A stretch of 30,631 bases of DNA from a virus, in the IMG/VR virus record IMGVR_UViG_3300028025_006023, positions 1-30,631 of that record; one strand, given 5' to 3'. Position numbers and translations under genes: made by a program. Positions 1-7,222 of the stretch are shown here, in pieces (position 1 is the stretch's first letter; each line of letters starts with the position of its first letter). The notes beneath the pieces are model-generated. The model was not told where the DNA came from. It worked only from the letters and a program-made list of their open reading frames with translations, and made no database searches.

Positions 1-93
1 GTACAAAATGATTCTTTTGTAATAAATTATATAAACAAAGTGACTGCTACCGATCCCACACCTGAACTAGTTGTAGAAAAAACAAGTAGCTGA
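1..93 (+). CDS. C-terminal end of an unidentified protein (partial)
   Basis: Frame 1 is open from the first base of the window to a TGA at 91-93, giving the last 30 residues of a protein that starts to the left. The visible end is ordinary coding-like sequence, ending PELVVEKTSS. About 70 bases of AT-rich non-coding DNA follow before the next gene, with a late promoter inside them, so this gene ends the preceding transcription unit. Nothing in 30 residues identifies it. Position just before a block of probable head and virion genes makes a structural gene likely, but that is inference only. Confidence 0.5.
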   Translation, partial: VQNDSFVINYINKVTATDPTPELVVEKTSS

Positions 94-133
94 TATTTTA
101 AATTTAAAGGTTTTTTAAATTAACTGAGCCGAA

Positions 134-141
134 GATAAATA
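134..141 (+). promoter_or_regulatory. T4-type late promoter, GATAAATA
   Basis: The octamer GATAAATA differs from the T4 late consensus TATAAATA only at the first base. By T4 geometry (octamer about -13 to -6) the start point would be near 147, giving an 18-base leader with AAGGA at 152-156 before the ATG at 165. By eye the same octamer occurs four times on the plus strand of this window, each time within about 85 bases upstream of a gene start, which supports a real signal. Confidence 0.7.
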
Positions 142-163
142 CACTATCTCCAAGGATAGTGTA
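140..163 (+). promoter_or_regulatory. Hairpin over the ribosome binding site, overlapping the late promoter
   Basis: TACACTATC (140-148) pairs perfectly with GATAGTGTA (155-163) around the six-base loop TCCAAG. The Shine-Dalgarno AAGGA (152-156) lies half in the loop and half in the stem, and the ATG at 165 follows immediately. The predicted late start (about 147) falls inside the left arm. RNA read through from upstream could therefore fold and hide the site, while RNA begun at the late promoter could not. The arrangement matches the known design of T4 gene e; its function here is inferred. Confidence 0.6.
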
Positions 164-164
164 A

Positions 165-596
165 ATGACTGCGTTTAGCAAGCAATTTGAATTTATAATA
201 CGACCCACTTCTACCACAACAAACACTGCAACAAGTGTTTCTATACCGTCTTCTGCGTTTGCAGCAGACGGTTCTTCCGTTTTTAAATCAATGCCACAAA
301 AGGGTGATGGTTACTATGGATCTAGCGATGGGTTGCACACGGTAACTTACACTGTCACACCAAATTTCGTTGGTACACTTACAACACAAGCAACATTAGT
401 ATCTGCTCCATCAGAATCTGACTGGTTTAATGTTGTAAATACAACTGTGACATACGATAATCTAGTAAATCCAGTTGCAACCACCACCACAAATTATTTC
501 AACTTCACTGGTAATTTTATTTGGTGTCGTTCTGTCGTTCAACGTGCTGTACAACAATTAAATGGTGCAGTCATGTTCATAAATTATAATCACTGA
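165..596 (+). CDS. Small beta-rich phage protein, probable virion component
   Basis: 143 residues, starting at an ATG 8 bases after AAGGA. The protein is Thr/Ser/Asn/Val-rich with alternating hydrophobic residues (for example VTYTVTPNFVGTLTT, about 60-74) and no charged helical stretches, so it is probably all-beta. The end, FNFTGNFIWCRSVVQ followed by FINYNH, resembles a closing motif I associate with small virion proteins of marine T4-like phages. That is recollection, not a search result. It is the first gene of a late operon and sits behind its own late promoter and hairpin, which fits a structural protein made late. No enzyme motif is visible. The exact role (head decoration, neck or tail) is unknown. 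Confidence 0.6.
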   Translation: MTAFSKQFEFIIRPTSTTTNTATSVSIPSSAFAADGSSVFKSMPQKGDGYYGSSDGLHTVTYTVTPNFVGTLTTQATLVSAPSESDWFNVVNTTVTYDNLVNPVATTTTNYFNFTGNFIWCRSVVQRAVQQLNGAVMFINYNH

Positions 597-604
597 GGAT
601 CAAC

Positions 605-1054
605 ATGAAAACTATACGCGAATTTATTGATTTAGTTGATGATCTTAATGATTCAATACATGTTGAAATTGATGATAATTTTGATATTGAACTTGAGGAT
701 CTAATTATAGAAACCACTGTGGTCGGATTCACTGATGATGGCATAGTAATTGAGGGCGATGATGATATGTTAAGAATATTGCAAGATAATTCTTACAATA
801 TAGAATCCTTATCAGAAGCCAAATACCAAGGCAGGGAAGTTCAACTAGGAAAACCAATGTCTGGTGATGTTAAAAAAAGTAAGGTGTATGTTCGTGGACC
901 AAAGGGTAATGTAGTTAAGGTAAACTTTGGTGACAAGAAAATGAGAATAAAGAAATCAAACCCAGCAAGACGAAAGAGTTTTAGGGCCAGACATAAATGT
1001 CAAACCCCAGGGCCACGTTGGAAAGCTAAGTATTGGAGTTGCCGTGCTTGGTAA
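605..1054 (+). CDS. Candidate packaged head protein with capsid-targeting-like leader and basic Cys/Trp tail
   Basis: 149 residues. The first eight, MKTIREFI, closely resemble the capsid-targeting leader of T4 internal protein III (MKTYQEFIAE), which the gp21 protease removes during head maturation. The first 70 residues are strongly acidic (runs such as EIDDNFDIELED). A sharp switch follows at LSE-A (about residues 70-73), a plausible gp21-type (L/I)xE site. The remaining half is very basic and ends with a motif KSFRARHKC...PGP...KYWSC..W containing two Cys and two Trp. I recall this C-terminal motif from marine myovirus genomes, without a known function. Start 8 bases after the previous stop, with GAGGATC upstream. 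Role inferred: scaffold or internal protein, possibly DNA- or RNA-binding after cleavage. Confidence 0.6.
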   Translation: MKTIREFIDLVDDLNDSIHVEIDDNFDIELEDLIIETTVVGFTDDGIVIEGDDDMLRILQDNSYNIESLSEAKYQGREVQLGKPMSGDVKKSKVYVRGPKGNVVKVNFGDKKMRIKKSNPARRKSFRARHKCQTPGPRWKAKYWSCRAW

Positions 1055-1066
1055 TAGGAATAAAAA

Positions 1067-1465
1067 ATGAAATTATACGAGTTTTTCAGCCAACAGCCAT
1101 TTGCTTCGCCAGACGCCCCAAAAGAAGAGGGATATGACGTTGATCCACAGGAAAAAAAAGAACGGCTAGAAGATGACCTTTACTGGCACATCATTGATGA
1201 TGATTATTTACACAAGAAGCACTTCATGCCTATTGCTAGGGAAATAAAACACAAAATGAAATCTGAAAAATATGATCACGCAGAATATATACCACGGTGG
1301 ATGCCAATGGTTAAGGATGCATGTAAATATTTCTATAAAGTAAAAGAAATGCATGGCGATGTAACAGAGATTTTTGATAAGAATCTAAGAATACGCCTAT
1401 GCAAGAGATTAGCCAAGCAGTTTCAAGAAGATATCAAAACAGACTCTTACAAGTTGGGGATATAA
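1067..1465 (+). CDS. Conserved-looking phage protein in the putative internal-head-protein cluster
   Basis: 132 residues, mostly helical and charged. It starts MKLYEFFSQQ, a short leader similar in pattern (M-K/R-x-x-E-F/L-F/I) to its neighbours. A Pro-rich linker (about 11-27) separates the leader from a helical body with DLYWHIIDDDYLHKKHFMPIAREI (about 37-60, quoted here only as the conserved core around His and Trp residues). No catalytic motif was recognised. The start is an ATG preceded by AGGAAT; the next gene begins one base after its stop, so the genes are tightly co-transcribed. A virion-internal role is inferred only from leader and context. It could equally be a small regulatory protein. 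Confidence 0.55.
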   Translation: MKLYEFFSQQPFASPDAPKEEGYDVDPQEKKERLEDDLYWHIIDDDYLHKKHFMPIAREIKHKMKSEKYDHAEYIPRWMPMVKDACKYFYKVKEMHGDVTEIFDKNLRIRLCKRLAKQFQEDIKTDSYKLGI

Positions 1466-1466
1466 T

Positions 1467-1946
1467 ATGAATCTCACTGATATATTGAACAGGTCTACAC
1501 CGGCTAATGAAAGCAAAGTGAATCACAATAATACTAGCATAAAAGATCCAGAAATATTAAGTATTATAAAATATGCAAAGAATCAATACCCCGGAAGTCA
1601 CTCAGATGAAGAGGCGTTAGACAAGTTTATTATACATAGTCTTAAACATGCTGAAAAGACCGACAGCCGTCAAGATTCCACGCTAAACAATCAGGATTCA
1701 CATATAGATAAGCTATCTGCCGAAATAGATAACCTACAAGCGATGATCTATTCAATCAAGAATAGATCGGCTACGGAAAATGTAAAAAATACAAAAGAAA
1801 GCTCTTGCTGGAAAAATTATAAGAGAGTTGGTGTAAAAAAGAAAAATGGAAAGACTGTACCAAATTGTGTTCCAGTTGGAGAAGACATTCAGCGTCAAAT
1901 GAGTTCTTTTATCAGATTGCTTGAATCAAAAAATACACGAAAGTAA
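1467..1946 (+). CDS. Candidate packaged head protein with C-WK-Y-basic-P-C motif
   Basis: 159 residues. The leader MNLTDILNRSTPANES has the size and pattern of the neighbouring leaders, with ANE-S as a possible protease site. The middle is helical and polar, with heptad-like spacing (about 75-95, IDKLSAEIDNLQAMIYSI), probably a short coiled coil. Towards the end comes a basic segment bounded by two Cys (SCWKNYKRVGVKKKNGKT then VPNCVP, about 112-136), a motif I recall from other marine myovirus proteins. The end, RLLESKNTRK, contains LLE-S, another (L/I)xE-type site. The gene begins one base after its neighbour's stop. Function unknown; packaged or scaffold protein is the best inference. Confidence 0.55.
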   Translation: MNLTDILNRSTPANESKVNHNNTSIKDPEILSIIKYAKNQYPGSHSDEEALDKFIIHSLKHAEKTDSRQDSTLNNQDSHIDKLSAEIDNLQAMIYSIKNRSATENVKNTKESSCWKNYKRVGVKKKNGKTVPNCVPVGEDIQRQMSSFIRLLESKNTRK

Positions 1947-1964
1947 TATGTTAGGAATTTTAAT

Positions 1965-2342
1965 ATGAGAGCTATAGAATTTATCAACGAGGCAAAGCCA
2001 CGAGGTAAAATGCCGAAAGGGTTATCAGATGCTGGACAAGGGGCTACTCGTCTCAGGGACGTTGGTGGTTATGATCGTGCATATCACCTAAACAGAATTT
2101 GGATGGCTACTGCCATGGCAGATGGGTCTAGCAAAAACCCAGTAGATATGGATAGCGCAAGTTTCATAGAAAAATATAATGTGGCATTTCCATACACAGA
2201 TGTAGAGCATATGATGGTTTTACAAGCAATGGCAACAATTCCAACGGATAGCAAAGAATTAGCCAAGAGAAGTAAAAGCCAAGAACCATCTGACACTAAT
2301 GCAGTAAGCCCAACCCCAGCACGTGAAAAACTAAGGAAATAA
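1965..2342 (+). CDS. Conserved phage protein with strong capsid-targeting-like leader
   Basis: 125 residues. MRAIEFINE-A is the best match in the window to a T4-type capsid-targeting sequence with a gp21 cleavage site (I-N-E before A). A Gly/Arg-rich link follows, then a helical core (about 35-95) with RAYHLNRIWMATAMADG and YNVAFPYTDVEHMMVLQAM, rich in Met, His and Tyr. The C-terminus is polar and basic. The core pattern is familiar from hypothetical proteins of marine T4-like phages but I know no function. The gene lies in the late operon, 18 bases after the previous stop, with AGGAATTTT before the ATG. Confidence 0.6.
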   Translation: MRAIEFINEAKPRGKMPKGLSDAGQGATRLRDVGGYDRAYHLNRIWMATAMADGSSKNPVDMDSASFIEKYNVAFPYTDVEHMMVLQAMATIPTDSKELAKRSKSQEPSDTNAVSPTPAREKLRK

Positions 2343-2345
2343 AAA

Positions 2346-3830
2346 ATGAGAATGTCAGAATTGTTTGAGAATGATGATAAAAAATTAGCGGCTTTTCATA
2401 AATCATTGGGTAACGCTATCAAAGGCAGAATATCACAGATGCATGCAGATATGGCTATTCAACAAGCCAAAAATCCAGATCAATGGCGATTTAAAAAGGG
2501 CGATCAGGTATATTCCAAAAGTACTGGAAATATATACACCATCACCAATTTATACTATGATAGCAAACGAAATCGTGCCATGTACTTTTACAGTACAGAT
2601 AATGGAGAAGGACGCGGATCACTTATTGCCGATCTAGCTAATAAATCTCTTATTAAACTAAATGACAATAAAATGAAAGAAAATGAAAGCTTGCAAAATG
2701 CAGCAGAAACATTTTACAAAAATCCAGATGGTTCAATAAGGGTGGTGGATCATAAAAAAGCAAAAGAACTTAATGTAGATGATACGTTTGAATATGGATT
2801 TTTTGGTACTAAAAAAGGTACTGGAACTGTTGTTAAATTAGAAGGATTGCCCGGCAAAGAATATATAATAGGTAAAACTATGGATGGTAAAATAGGTAAG
2901 TTCCCTTACCATGGTCCCCTACCAAAAAATGGTTACTATATAAAAAAGATTAATAATAAATCTAGTCAAAACACAGTAAATGAAGTATCTACGCCTCAGG
3001 AACAATTAGATGAGTATGAAAGATTTGTAGAATATGCGACAGAAAAATTAGCTAAAGCTTCAAGCAGTCATTTATTAGATATGGCAAAAAAGTTAAGTAA
3101 CATAGAAAAAAATAGCAAATTCACTGACACTTTAGAACTTATGAAATACGCTACTCATAGCTATAACGAAGGATTAACTCCTATTGTACATAAAATTTAT
3201 GCAGATGAAATGCAAAAAAGAGGATTTAACGAACCAAACGTTAGCAAACCAGACTCTCTTACGAGTGTAAGAATAGGTAATAGTGATGCCGTTAGAATAA
3301 CAGGACCTGAGGCTTGGTGGGAAAGAGAAATATCTAAATGGGGTGGTAAGCGCGGAAGAGAAATTGCTTATGATTTAAAAGATGCTGGATATGTTAAAAA
3401 TCTCAAAGAATTTTTATATATGCTGGCATTGGTCAAGACTATGCCAGAGTTAAAACAAGAAGTTAGTGATTCAGGTATCAGTATAGGATCATTAGAAGAA
3501 TATATGTTCTATGCTAAACAACTTAAAAATCAAGGTCTAATTGGAAATCAAGAATATCTAGATTCTCACTTTAATGATGAAAAATTAAAACAAAGATTGT
3601 CCCTACGCGGCGTGAAGGAAGATGCAACAGCTGGCGCTACTAGCTCTGCAAGTATTGCTACCGTAGTAAATCCAGGAATGACCAATAAGGGCAAGGAAAC
3701 TGCGGCTGGAAAACCCGGTAAAATGGCTAAGAAGAGACCAAAGCAAATGTCACCAAAAAAACAAAGCCCATCAGACAATGCTTTGGATAGTAATGCTGGG
3801 CTAATGACTGGAACTCCAATAAAACGATAA
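2346..3830 (+). CDS. Large candidate internal head protein
   Basis: 494 residues. The leader MRMSELFEN contains L-F-E, a possible (L/I)xE cleavage site. Three regions follow: about 45-110 has a small beta-barrel-like segment (WRFKKGDQVYSKSTGNIYTI); about 120-205 has a second beta-rich segment (ELNVDDTFEYGFFGTKKGTG); about 315-420 is helical, with EAWWEREISKWGGKRGREIA and a following MALVKTMPELK-like helix. The last 75 residues are low complexity, Ala/Ser/Thr then Lys/Pro-rich, ending in basic Met/Gly/Pro sequence. The mix of small folded modules joined by linkers suits a packaged or ejected protein. No enzyme motif was seen. It is the last gene of the operon; its TAA lies inside the terminator hairpin. 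Confidence 0.6.
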   Translation: MRMSELFENDDKKLAAFHKSLGNAIKGRISQMHADMAIQQAKNPDQWRFKKGDQVYSKSTGNIYTITNLYYDSKRNRAMYFYSTDNGEGRGSLIADLANKSLIKLNDNKMKENESLQNAAETFYKNPDGSIRVVDHKKAKELNVDDTFEYGFFGTKKGTGTVVKLEGLPGKEYIIGKTMDGKIGKFPYHGPLPKNGYYIKKINNKSSQNTVNEVSTPQEQLDEYERFVEYATEKLAKASSSHLLDMAKKLSNIEKNSKFTDTLELMKYATHSYNEGLTPIVHKIYADEMQKRGFNEPNVSKPDSLTSVRIGNSDAVRITGPEAWWEREISKWGGKRGREIAYDLKDAGYVKNLKEFLYMLALVKTMPELKQEVSDSGISIGSLEEYMFYAKQLKNQGLIGNQEYLDSHFNDEKLKQRLSLRGVKEDATAGATSSASIATVVNPGMTNKGKETAAGKPGKMAKKRPKQMSPKKQSPSDNALDSNAGLMTGTPIKR

Positions 3831-3852
3831 ATAAATTTCGTTTTATATTTTT
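3819..3852 (+). terminator. Intrinsic terminator closing the late operon
   Basis: ATAAAACGA (3819-3827) pairs perfectly with TCGTTTTAT (3838-3846) around a ten-base loop, followed by ATTTTT. The stop codon of the preceding gene (3828-3830) lies in the loop. The stem has only two G-C pairs, so it is a weak to moderate terminator, but position and T-run fit. The loop also carries a late-promoter octamer. Confidence 0.6.
3826..3833 (+). promoter_or_regulatory. Possible late promoter GATAAATA in the terminator loop
   Basis: The same octamer as at 134, 11436 and 14549. T4 geometry places the start near 3839, inside the right arm of the terminator hairpin, so RNA begun here would not form that hairpin. 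It would give late expression of the DsbA-like gene at 3910, which also has a sigma-70 promoter just downstream. Confidence 0.5.
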
Positions 3853-3858
3853 GTATTG

Positions 3859-3887
3859 TTGCACCCTGGTTGAATCTATGATATACT
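3859..3887 (+). promoter_or_regulatory. Sigma-70 promoter TTGCAC-17-TATACT
   Basis: TTGCAC (3859-3864), a 17-base spacer and TATACT (3882-3887) form a good host vegetative promoter, starting transcription near 3894. AAGGAG (3897-3902) and the ATG at 3910 follow at proper spacing. It would drive the DsbA-like, membrane and polymerase genes early in infection. Confidence 0.75.
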
Positions 3888-3909
3888 ATCTAACCTAAGG
3901 AGAAATGTT

Positions 3910-4185
3910 ATGGCCGGAAAAGTATTTGGCGCACCCGAACAAGCAAAAATTAAACAAATTGTTTCAGAAGGAATGACCGTTCTACAAGAGATTGATGCTC
4001 TTCAAGAAGGTCTTAACGAGACAATCAAAGCTGTTGCGGAAGAACTGGGAGTAAAACCTTCAGTTATCAAGAAAGCAATCAAGATTTCACAGAAAGATCG
4101 GTGGGATCAAGTATGGCGAGAATTTGATGACCTGGAAACTATTGTTGATATTGGTGGACAGTCTCATCGCCGTGATGAGGAGTGA
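3910..4185 (+). CDS. dsbA: DsbA-like double-stranded DNA-binding protein
   Basis: 91 residues, the size of T4 DsbA (89 aa), a small helical protein that binds double-stranded DNA and promotes late-promoter activity. The visible pattern is an N-terminal helix (IKQIVSEGMTVLQEIDAL), then VKAVAEELGVKPSVIKKAI-like helix-turn-helix-style sequence (about 41-60), then a charged segment ending ETIVDI, which resembles the ETxxVVELYDTVF end of DsbA. The match is by pattern and size only. The start is fixed by AAGGAG seven bases upstream. A sigma-70 promoter and a possible late promoter precede it, consistent with use in both phases. The 3' end overlaps the start of the next gene. Confidence 0.55.
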   Translation: MAGKVFGAPEQAKIKQIVSEGMTVLQEIDALQEGLNETIKAVAEELGVKPSVIKKAIKISQKDRWDQVWREFDDLETIVDIGGQSHRRDEE

Positions 4186-4489
4186 TTTCCTCAACAAAAT
4201 TGCATCAAACATTGATGCAACATATCAATGGGCCAAGAACGATTATACATCTTGGCCCCTAAGATTTATACTAGAAGTAATTGCATGGGCGCTTAGCATA
4301 GGCGCTGCATTAACCATGGCAATAACTGTACCAAACCCCCCATTACTGATACTGTACCCAATGTGGATAACTGGATGTGCCATCTATGCATGGACAGCAT
4401 GGACAAGAAATAGCGTGGGCATGTTAGCAAACTACATACTATTGGTAAGCATTGATTTAGTAGCTCTATTAAAAATTATACTGATCTAG
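4175..4489 (+). CDS. Small membrane protein, three predicted membrane segments
   Basis: 104 residues from the ATG at 4175, which overlaps the last 11 bases of the preceding gene in a TGATG context. The frame stays open upstream to 4124, but that longer start would bury 17 codons in the previous gene. A polar helix (1-28) precedes three hydrophobic segments at about 31-52, 56-77 and 82-104, so it should sit in the host inner membrane. No strong Shine-Dalgarno precedes the ATG; translation is probably coupled to the upstream gene. I recall similar short membrane proteins next to polymerase-region genes in marine T4-like phages, with no assigned role. The location between DsbA-like protein and polymerase says only that it is expressed with the replication genes. 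Confidence 0.65.
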   Translation: MRSDFLNKIASNIDATYQWAKNDYTSWPLRFILEVIAWALSIGAALTMAITVPNPPLLILYPMWITGCAIYAWTAWTRNSVGMLANYILLVSIDLVALLKIILI

Positions 4490-4499
4490 GAGAAAACAT

Positions 4500-7169
4500 T
4501 TGTCTTATGTAGATGCAATGTGGAACAAAGATAGCGATACGATTTATGTCGTAGAAAGACATCCACAAAAAGGAAGATTGTATCAGCAATATCCTGCAAA
4601 ATATTTATTTTATTACCCAGATAGCAAGGGGAAATTTCGTAGCATTTACGATAAACCACTTAGTCGGGTATTGTGTAAAACGTATAAGGAATTTCAGAAA
4701 GAACAACGCATCCATAGTAGTCACAAATTACTAGAGAGCGATGTGAATCCAGTATTTCGTTGTCTTGAAGATAACTACCTGGGCAATGATTCACCAACTT
4801 TAAATACAGGGTTCTTTGATATTGAAGTTGACTTTTCGCCTGAACTTGGCTACGCCAGTCCAGAAGATGCATTTATGCCAATTACTGCAATCGCAGTGCA
4901 TTTACAATGGATGGATACCATGGTGTGTTTTGCTGTACCGCCAAAATCGTTGACTATTGAACGTGCACGAGAATTGGTAAGTGACATACCCAATACTTTT
5001 ATTTTTGAAACTGAAAAAGAAGTTTTAGAAGCATTTTTAGATATTATTGACGACGTTGATCTACTTTCTGGTTGGAACTCAGAAGGCTTTGACATTCCAT
5101 ACACGGTCAACCGTGTAATTAAGGTATTGGGAAAAGAGGCAACCAAGCGGTTCTGCCTATGGGGGCAATATCCAAAGAAGCGAGAATATGAAAAATATGG
5201 AAAAAAGGCTATAACCTATGATTTAGTTGGGCGTGTTCACCTAGATAGTCTTGAGCTATATAGAAAGTATAACTACGAAGAACGTCATAGTTATCGTCTA
5301 GATGCAATTGGCGAGATGGAGATCGGAGAAACCAAAACAGTTTATGAAGGAACTCTGGACCAGCTATATAATAATGATTTTCGTAAGTTCATTGAATATA
5401 ACCGCCAAGACTGTGCTCTTCTAGATAAACTAGATAAAAAACTTAGATTTATTGATCTTGCGAACGCTATTGCTCACGAAAATACAGTACTTCTTCAGAC
5501 AACAATGGGTGCAGTTGCAGTAACCGAGCAGGCTATTATCAATGAATCTCATCATCTTGGCATGATTGTACCAAACCGTGTTAGGCGTGATGATACTGAG
5601 AGTACACAGGCGGCGGGTGCATATGTTGCATACCCACAAAAGGGGCTCCATGACTGGATTGGAACACTTGACATTAATAGTCTATACCCAAGTGTTATTC
5701 GTGCATTAAATATGGGACCAGAAACTATCGTTGGTCAGTTACGCCCGGTTTATACCAAGGTGGACATAGATGCAAAAATCGTTAAGGGTGAAAGTTTTGC
5801 AGGTTCGTGGGAAGGAAAGTTTGGAACTGATGAATACGAACTGGTAATGTCACAGGATATAACGAAAGAAATTCACGTTGATTGGGAAAATGGTACAACT
5901 GACGTTCTATCTGGTGCTCAAATTTATGAAATGATCTTTGATTCAAACCAACCGTGGATGCTAAGTGCAAATGGTACTATATTCACCCATGAACGAGAGG
6001 GTATTATACCAGGATTGCTCAAGCGTTGGTATGCAGAACGAAAAGAAATGCAGAAAAAAATGCGGGATGCGATAGAATCTGGTGATAAAGTACAAGAATC
6101 CTATTGGGATAAAAGACAATTAGTCAAAAAAATTGGTCTAAACAGCTTGTATGGTGCGATTCTTAATGCCGGGTGCCGATTTTTTGATAGCAGAATTGGT
6201 CAATCAACCACCTTAACTGGGCGGCAGATTGCAAAGCATATGGCCTCAAAAGTGAATGAGGTAATTACAGGAAAATATGATCATAGAGGAGAAACTATTA
6301 TCTATGGAGACACAGACTCTTGCATATTTTCTGCATATCCTGTGTTAAAAAAGGATATTGATGCTGGTAAAATAGTGTGGAATAGGGACTCCGTTGTTCA
6401 GGTATATAATTCTATCGGTGATGAGGTTAATGCAACATTTCAAGACTTTATGTTTGATAGTTTCCATTGTCCAAAAACACGAGGCGAAGTAATTAAGGCT
6501 GGTAGAGAAATTGTGGGAACAAAAGGTCTATTCATTACTAAAAAGAGATACGCTATCCTATACTATGATAAGGACAATAAGAGATATGATACCCCAGAAA
6601 AATCAGGAAAACTAAAAGCAATGGGTCTTGATCTAAAGCGGGCCGACACACCAGAGTACATGCAGAATTTTCTGGAAACTATCTTATTGAAAATATTATC
6701 AGATCATGAAGAACAAGAAGTTTTAAAAATGATTACCAACTTCCGAAGAGAGTTTAATGAACGTCAGGGGTGGGAAAAAGGCACACCAAAGAGAGTAAAT
6801 AATCTGGCCAAGTATCGTGGACTAGTGGAATCTGGAGCAAAGGTGACAATTCCAGGACACGTTATGGCATCATTAAATTGGAATACTCTGCGTAGAATGA
6901 ATGGTGACAAATATTCTATAGAAATCACGGATGGTATGAAGGTTATATTCTGTAAAATTCGGTCAAACCCAATGAGCTATACTAGTGTTGCATATCCAAT
7001 TGATGAACTAAAACTTCCAAAATGGTTCCAAGAACTACCATTTGATCATGAAGCAATGGAAACTACAATTATCGGAAATAAAATTGATAACCTAATTGGA
7101 GTGTTAGATTGGGATGTTCAGTCAACAGAAACTCGTAGTTCTTTTAATAGTTTGTTTAGCTTTGATTAA
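4500..7169 (+). CDS. 43: Family B DNA polymerase (gp43 type)
   Basis: 889 residues, close to T4 gp43 (898 aa), and complete. Exonuclease motifs: Exo I FFDIEVDF (D107, E109), Exo II GWNSEGFDIP (D198), Exo III YNRQD (Y300, D304). Polymerase motifs: A LDINSLYPS (D391), B KKIGLNSLYG (544-552), C YGDTDS (D604, D606). All key residues are present, so proofreading and synthesis should both be active. The C-terminus SSFNSLFSFD looks like the short hydrophobic peptide by which T4-type polymerases dock on the sliding clamp, encoded next door. Translation starts at TTG: AGGAGA (4488-4493) lies six bases before it and the next in-frame ATG is six codons on. No intron or homing endonuclease interrupts the gene. 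It replicates the phage genome in the cytoplasm. Confidence 0.97.
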   Translation: MSYVDAMWNKDSDTIYVVERHPQKGRLYQQYPAKYLFYYPDSKGKFRSIYDKPLSRVLCKTYKEFQKEQRIHSSHKLLESDVNPVFRCLEDNYLGNDSPTLNTGFFDIEVDFSPELGYASPEDAFMPITAIAVHLQWMDTMVCFAVPPKSLTIERARELVSDIPNTFIFETEKEVLEAFLDIIDDVDLLSGWNSEGFDIPYTVNRVIKVLGKEATKRFCLWGQYPKKREYEKYGKKAITYDLVGRVHLDSLELYRKYNYEERHSYRLDAIGEMEIGETKTVYEGTLDQLYNNDFRKFIEYNRQDCALLDKLDKKLRFIDLANAIAHENTVLLQTTMGAVAVTEQAIINESHHLGMIVPNRVRRDDTESTQAAGAYVAYPQKGLHDWIGTLDINSLYPSVIRALNMGPETIVGQLRPVYTKVDIDAKIVKGESFAGSWEGKFGTDEYELVMSQDITKEIHVDWENGTTDVLSGAQIYEMIFDSNQPWMLSANGTIFTHEREGIIPGLLKRWYAERKEMQKKMRDAIESGDKVQESYWDKRQLVKKIGLNSLYGAILNAGCRFFDSRIGQSTTLTGRQIAKHMASKVNEVITGKYDHRGETIIYGDTDSCIFSAYPVLKKDIDAGKIVWNRDSVVQVYNSIGDEVNATFQDFMFDSFHCPKTRGEVIKAGREIVGTKGLFITKKRYAILYYDKDNKRYDTPEKSGKLKAMGLDLKRADTPEYMQNFLETILLKILSDHEEQEVLKMITNFRREFNERQGWEKGTPKRVNNLAKYRGLVESGAKVTIPGHVMASLNWNTLRRMNGDKYSIEITDGMKVIFCKIRSNPMSYTSVAYPIDELKLPKWFQELPFDHEAMETTIIGNKIDNLIGVLDWDVQSTETRSSFNSLFSFD

Positions 7170-7176
7170 AATACAG

Positions 7177-7205
7177 TTGACAGAGATCGGTTAACTGTGT
7201 ACAAT
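7177..7205 (+). promoter_or_regulatory. Sigma-70 promoter TTGACA-17-TACAAT
   Basis: A perfect -35 (7177-7182), exactly 17 bases and TACAAT (7200-7205), starting near 7212, with AAAAGGA before the clamp ATG at 7223. The inverted repeat ACAGTT (7173-7178) / AACTGT (7193-7198) straddles the -35 and spacer. This should be a strong early promoter giving the clamp its own supply. Confidence 0.8.
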
Positions 7206-7222
7206 ATACAAAAGGACTTATA

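Noticed and set aside
101-121. AATTTAAA / TTTAAATT hairpin after the first partial gene
   Set aside because: An A-T only stem of eight pairs is too weak to act as a terminator and is expected by chance in such AT-rich DNA.
4124-4174. Upstream extension of the membrane protein to ATG 4124
   Set aside because: It would overlap 62 bases of the DsbA-like gene and add residues without a ribosome site; the ATG at 4175 sits in a coupling position.
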